From a virus, in IMG/VR virus record IMGVR_UViG_3300018080_000024, positions 1-55,666 of that record: a stretch of 55,666 bases of DNA; one strand, given 5' to 3'. The notes below the pieces were generated by a model. It ran no database searches and was not told the DNA's origin. It worked only from the letters and a program-made list of their open reading frames with translations. The position numbers were made by a program, and so were the translations under genes. Shown piece by piece: positions 53,466 to 55,666 of the stretch (position 1 is the stretch's first letter; each line of letters opens with the position of its first letter).

Positions 53466-53988
53466 GCCGCTTTGTAAGGCGATCAAACCGCCCAAGCTCA
53501 ACATGGACGCGGTGCGCCTGGAATTGCTGAACGAGCTGCGCAAGGAGGCCCGGCGGATCGTTCGCGAGGACCTCAACGCCACGGTCCGCACGTGGGACAC
53601 CGAGGTGGAGTTTTCATTCAGCATCAGCCTACGCCAGCCGGGGCCGCAGGTGGATTTTTTCACCGACAATCAGGTTTGGAACTGGGTCAACGAAGGGACC
53701 CGCCCGCACGACATCTGGGCGGGCTACTACACCGGGAAATCGAACAAGCGCACGCTGGCCTTTCCGTCCGCGTTCAGCCCCAAGACGCGACCGGGAAAGC
53801 TCGCGTCAGGTACGGGGCGCAGCGGCGGCCCCACAGTCTACACGCCGCACGTCCGGCACCCAGGCACTAAGGCGCGGAACTTTATCAAAGCCATCGTCAA
53901 GAAGCGGCAGAAACTGTTCAAACGTGCGATGGAAAAGGCTATGGTTCGTGGGGCGAAGAAGAGCGGTCACTATGCGGGCCGCAGCTAG
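53458..53988 (+). CDS. HK97 gp10-like tail-completion protein
   Basis: A 176-residue protein from GTG 53458 after GGAGGAGTGCCGC. It has a helical N-terminus, 'QVWNWVNEGTRPHDI' and a C-terminal helix 'ARNFIKAIVKKRQKLFKRAMEKAM' as in gp10-like head-tail joining proteins, where 'WV..GT..H' is a usual core pattern. It joins the tail to the head. Confidence 0.7.
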   Translation: MARPLCKAIKPPKLNMDAVRLELLNELRKEARRIVREDLNATVRTWDTEVEFSFSISLRQPGPQVDFFTDNQVWNWVNEGTRPHDIWAGYYTGKSNKRTLAFPSAFSPKTRPGKLASGTGRSGGPTVYTPHVRHPGTKARNFIKAIVKKRQKLFKRAMEKAMVRGAKKSGHYAGRS

Positions 53989-53995
53989 GAGGGAT

Positions 53996-54448
53996 ATGAG
54001 TGACGAGCTAGAGAGGATCGAGGACGGGGAGCAGCCTGAGCCAGAGCCACCCGAGCCCGTCACGCCGCCTCTCCAGATGATCTCGGTGCGCGTGATAGAC
54101 CGGGCCGGTACCAGCGCCCAAGGCGCAGCGTTGGTCGAGTACGGGTCCTGGGCGAAAGGGACCGTCGAGCGCTGCTACGTCCCGCGTGATGCGCTAGAGC
54201 GCGACGGTGAGGCGGTCGCGGTACGTGAGGACATTCTGGATGCGGGACCGCCCTATGGCATCCCATGGCATCGCTTCGCCAAGATCAAGGTCAGTGCTGA
54301 TGATGTTGAGCTCGAGCTACGGAAGCGCGGTGTGTGGAGGCTGGAGGACGCCACTGACGGCAATAAGGTCATGGCCGCCGTCCTAGCCGCTATCAAGCCT
54401 GCCGTCCACGAGATGATGAGGGCGGCGCAAGAGTGGATGGAGGAATGA
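53996..54448 (+). CDS. Tail terminator / joining protein candidate
   Basis: A 150-residue protein from ATG 53996 after TAGGAGGGAT. It starts with an acidic Pro-rich segment ('EDGEQPEPEPPEPVTPP') and continues with a beta-rich core and a helical end. It stops two bases before the tail tube gene. The place fits a tail terminator, but no motif proves it. Confidence 0.52.
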   Translation: MSDELERIEDGEQPEPEPPEPVTPPLQMISVRVIDRAGTSAQGAALVEYGSWAKGTVERCYVPRDALERDGEAVAVREDILDAGPPYGIPWHRFAKIKVSADDVELELRKRGVWRLEDATDGNKVMAAVLAAIKPAVHEMMRAAQEWMEE

Positions 54449-54449
54449 G

Positions 54450-55666
54450 ATGACGGACCGACGACAGAATCAAACCGTCAAGGACGAATGGACCACGGTA
54501 TGGATTCAGCCCGATGGCCCCAACACCACCGTGTACCGGCTAGGCTGTGCGAACATCGACAGCGTGACCGATCCGCGAGGCTCGGTGGAGCGGACCAACT
54601 GCTACAACCCGGTCACCGGCAAGTACGAGGTGACCTCACGGCGCATCCAAGCGCCGGACGCCCCGACGCTGAGCGTCGAGGAGTTGACGCCAAAGATCCA
54701 GTCGTACATGGAGCGCGTCGTGGAGCGCGGGTGTCCGGCGGGGTTGTATGTGAACTTCACAAACTGCCCGCCCCGCGACACGTTCAACCACTATGACCGA
54801 TCCGAGGTGTACGAGGACTCCATCGCGACGCAGATCACGCTCAATCAGATCAGCAACCGCGAGTCAGGCCAGGACGTGATGGACAGTGTGGACTGGGACC
54901 TGTTCAAGCGACTGGCGATCTTTGAGCTCGGCAAGTATCGTCGCACCACCTCTAACGCGGACCCGCTTCGAGACATTGCCGGGTGCGGTGACGACGTTTG
55001 CGGGGACGGCTGCGGAGCGGCAGAGGAGCACTGTGACAACCTCTGGGCAGTCGGCAACGCCGATGGCGTCGGTGGTAACGCGCCGGTACTCTACTCTACC
55101 GACGGCGGCATCACCTGGGCGCAGACAGCGGCAGATCCGTTTGCAGCCGACGAGGACATCAACTCCGTCGTGTGCTTCCCCATCTCCGAGGGCACCTGGC
55201 GCGTCGTGGTCATGCGCGGCACCACGGATGCCGCGAACCCTGGCGAAGTGGCCTACAGTGACGATGGTGGCGCGACCTGGACCACGGCCAACCTCGGCGC
55301 GGTCAACGCCAACTTTGGCCTCCACAGTGGTGGCCTTTGTAACGTCGGCAAAGAGGTTTGGGCCGTTGACGATCAGGGCGACATCTACTACAGCAGCGAC
55401 GGGGCCGAGACATTCGCCGATCAGGTGAGCGGCAATGCAGTCGCGCTCCGTTACATCCGCATGATCGACCGCAAGGTTGGCGTCGCGGTGGGCGGGGCCA
55501 CTGGCGCGAGTCAGGTGTGCCTCTACACCGTCGACGGCGGCCTCCACTGGACGTCAAGCGGATTCACCAGCGGCCCCGGCGCGACGGTCATGGCGAACTG
55601 CGTGGCGGTGCTAGACGAGTCGCACTGGTTCGTCGGCTTTGAGAACGGGGATGTGTACTACACCCG
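54450..55666 (+). CDS. Tail tube protein fused to Asp-box beta-propeller (continues at 2-448)
   Basis: N-terminal and middle part of a 513-residue protein whose 3' end lies at the left edge of the window. Residues 1-170 fit a tail tube protein by size and by position before chaperones and tape measure. A Cys-rich hinge ('CGDDVCGDGCGAAEEHC', near residues 180-200) leads into a propeller with Asp-box motifs STDGGITW, SDDGGATW, SSDGAETF and TVDGGLHW in this part. If all copies in the tail carry it, the tube surface is covered by propellers. Confidence 0.78.
   Translation, partial: MTDRRQNQTVKDEWTTVWIQPDGPNTTVYRLGCANIDSVTDPRGSVERTNCYNPVTGKYEVTSRRIQAPDAPTLSVEELTPKIQSYMERVVERGCPAGLYVNFTNCPPRDTFNHYDRSEVYEDSIATQITLNQISNRESGQDVMDSVDWDLFKRLAIFELGKYRRTTSNADPLRDIAGCGDDVCGDGCGAAEEHCDNLWAVGNADGVGGNAPVLYSTDGGITWAQTAADPFAADEDINSVVCFPISEGTWRVVVMRGTTDAANPGEVAYSDDGGATWTTANLGAVNANFGLHSGGLCNVGKEVWAVDDQGDIYYSSDGAETFADQVSGNAVALRYIRMIDRKVGVAVGGATGASQVCLYTVDGGLHWTSSGFTSGPGATVMANCVAVLDESHWFVGFENGDVYYT
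55544..55666. repeat. Terminal direct repeat, right copy
   Basis: Exact copy of 1-123. See the left copy; the tail gene reads through this repeat in frame, so the two ends belong together. Confidence 0.95.

Overview
The window is a complete or nearly complete genome of a double-stranded DNA tailed phage with a long non-contractile tail (siphovirus type). The first 123 bases are repeated exactly as the last 123, so the contig closes into a circle of about 55.54 kb, and one gene (tail protein, 54450 to window end, then 2 to 448) runs across the join. Every credible gene is on the + strand. The DNA is GC-rich, TGA is used as an ordinary stop, and there is no tRNA, integrase or CRISPR array that I can see. 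The host is a GC-rich bacterium with peptidoglycan (the endolysin carries an amidase). The Pro/Thr-rich linkers of two membrane-anchored phage proteins resemble those of Chloroflexota secreted proteins, but that is only a hint.

Layout, read around the circle. (1) 31.7-38.2 kb: HTH regulator, a self-contained ribbon-helix-helix unit, small terminase candidate, ParB-like protein, cytosine-C5 methyltransferase, large terminase and a beta-class amino-methyltransferase. (2) 38.4-54.4 kb: portal, MuF-like head protein, surface/fibre-like proteins (one with hypervariable 25-residue repeats), ADP-ribosyltransferase-like head protein, protease with nested scaffold, major capsid, two beta-helix proteins and connectors. 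(3) 54.45 kb through the join to 12.25 kb: tail tube protein fused to an Asp-box beta-propeller, chaperones, 1843-residue tape measure, tail tip proteins, a spanin-like protein and a holin. (4) 12.25-20.8 kb: a region of small genes with ArdC anti-restriction protein, a stand-alone MutS domain I, HTH proteins and a two-domain endolysin. (5) 20.8-31.7 kb: replication and recombination (initiator with internal iterons, DnaC-like loader, radical-SAM-like DUF5131 protein, RDF-like protein, two PD-(D/E)XK nucleases) and membrane proteins.

The most unusual part is the regulatory architecture of region 4. Four transcription cassettes (at 12.3, 14.0, 19.5 and 41.6 kb) share one design: usually an upstream terminator, then TTTACG boxes repeated every 11 bp, a sigma70-type promoter (TAGAC[GT], 17 bp, TATAAT), a conserved hairpin leader and a small unrelated payload gene. 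In region 4 these and neighbouring small genes are separated by four type II hammerhead self-cleaving ribozymes (12764, 14364, 14779, 19863), whose helix III changes sequence while keeping its pairing. Three further intergenic hairpins carry perfectly complementary 9-nt loops. The 41.6 kb copy is bounded by terminators on both sides inside the late operon, like a phage moron. The payloads sit beside ArdC and are good candidates for anti-defence or host-takeover functions.

Other signals at DNA level are a directional octamer TTATCAAT (13 exact + strand copies in all three codon frames, reminiscent of stoperators) and three 23-bp-spaced palindromic iterons inside the replication initiator gene (a lambda-like internal origin). 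The long leader of the replication operon can form a pseudoknot or attenuator structure.
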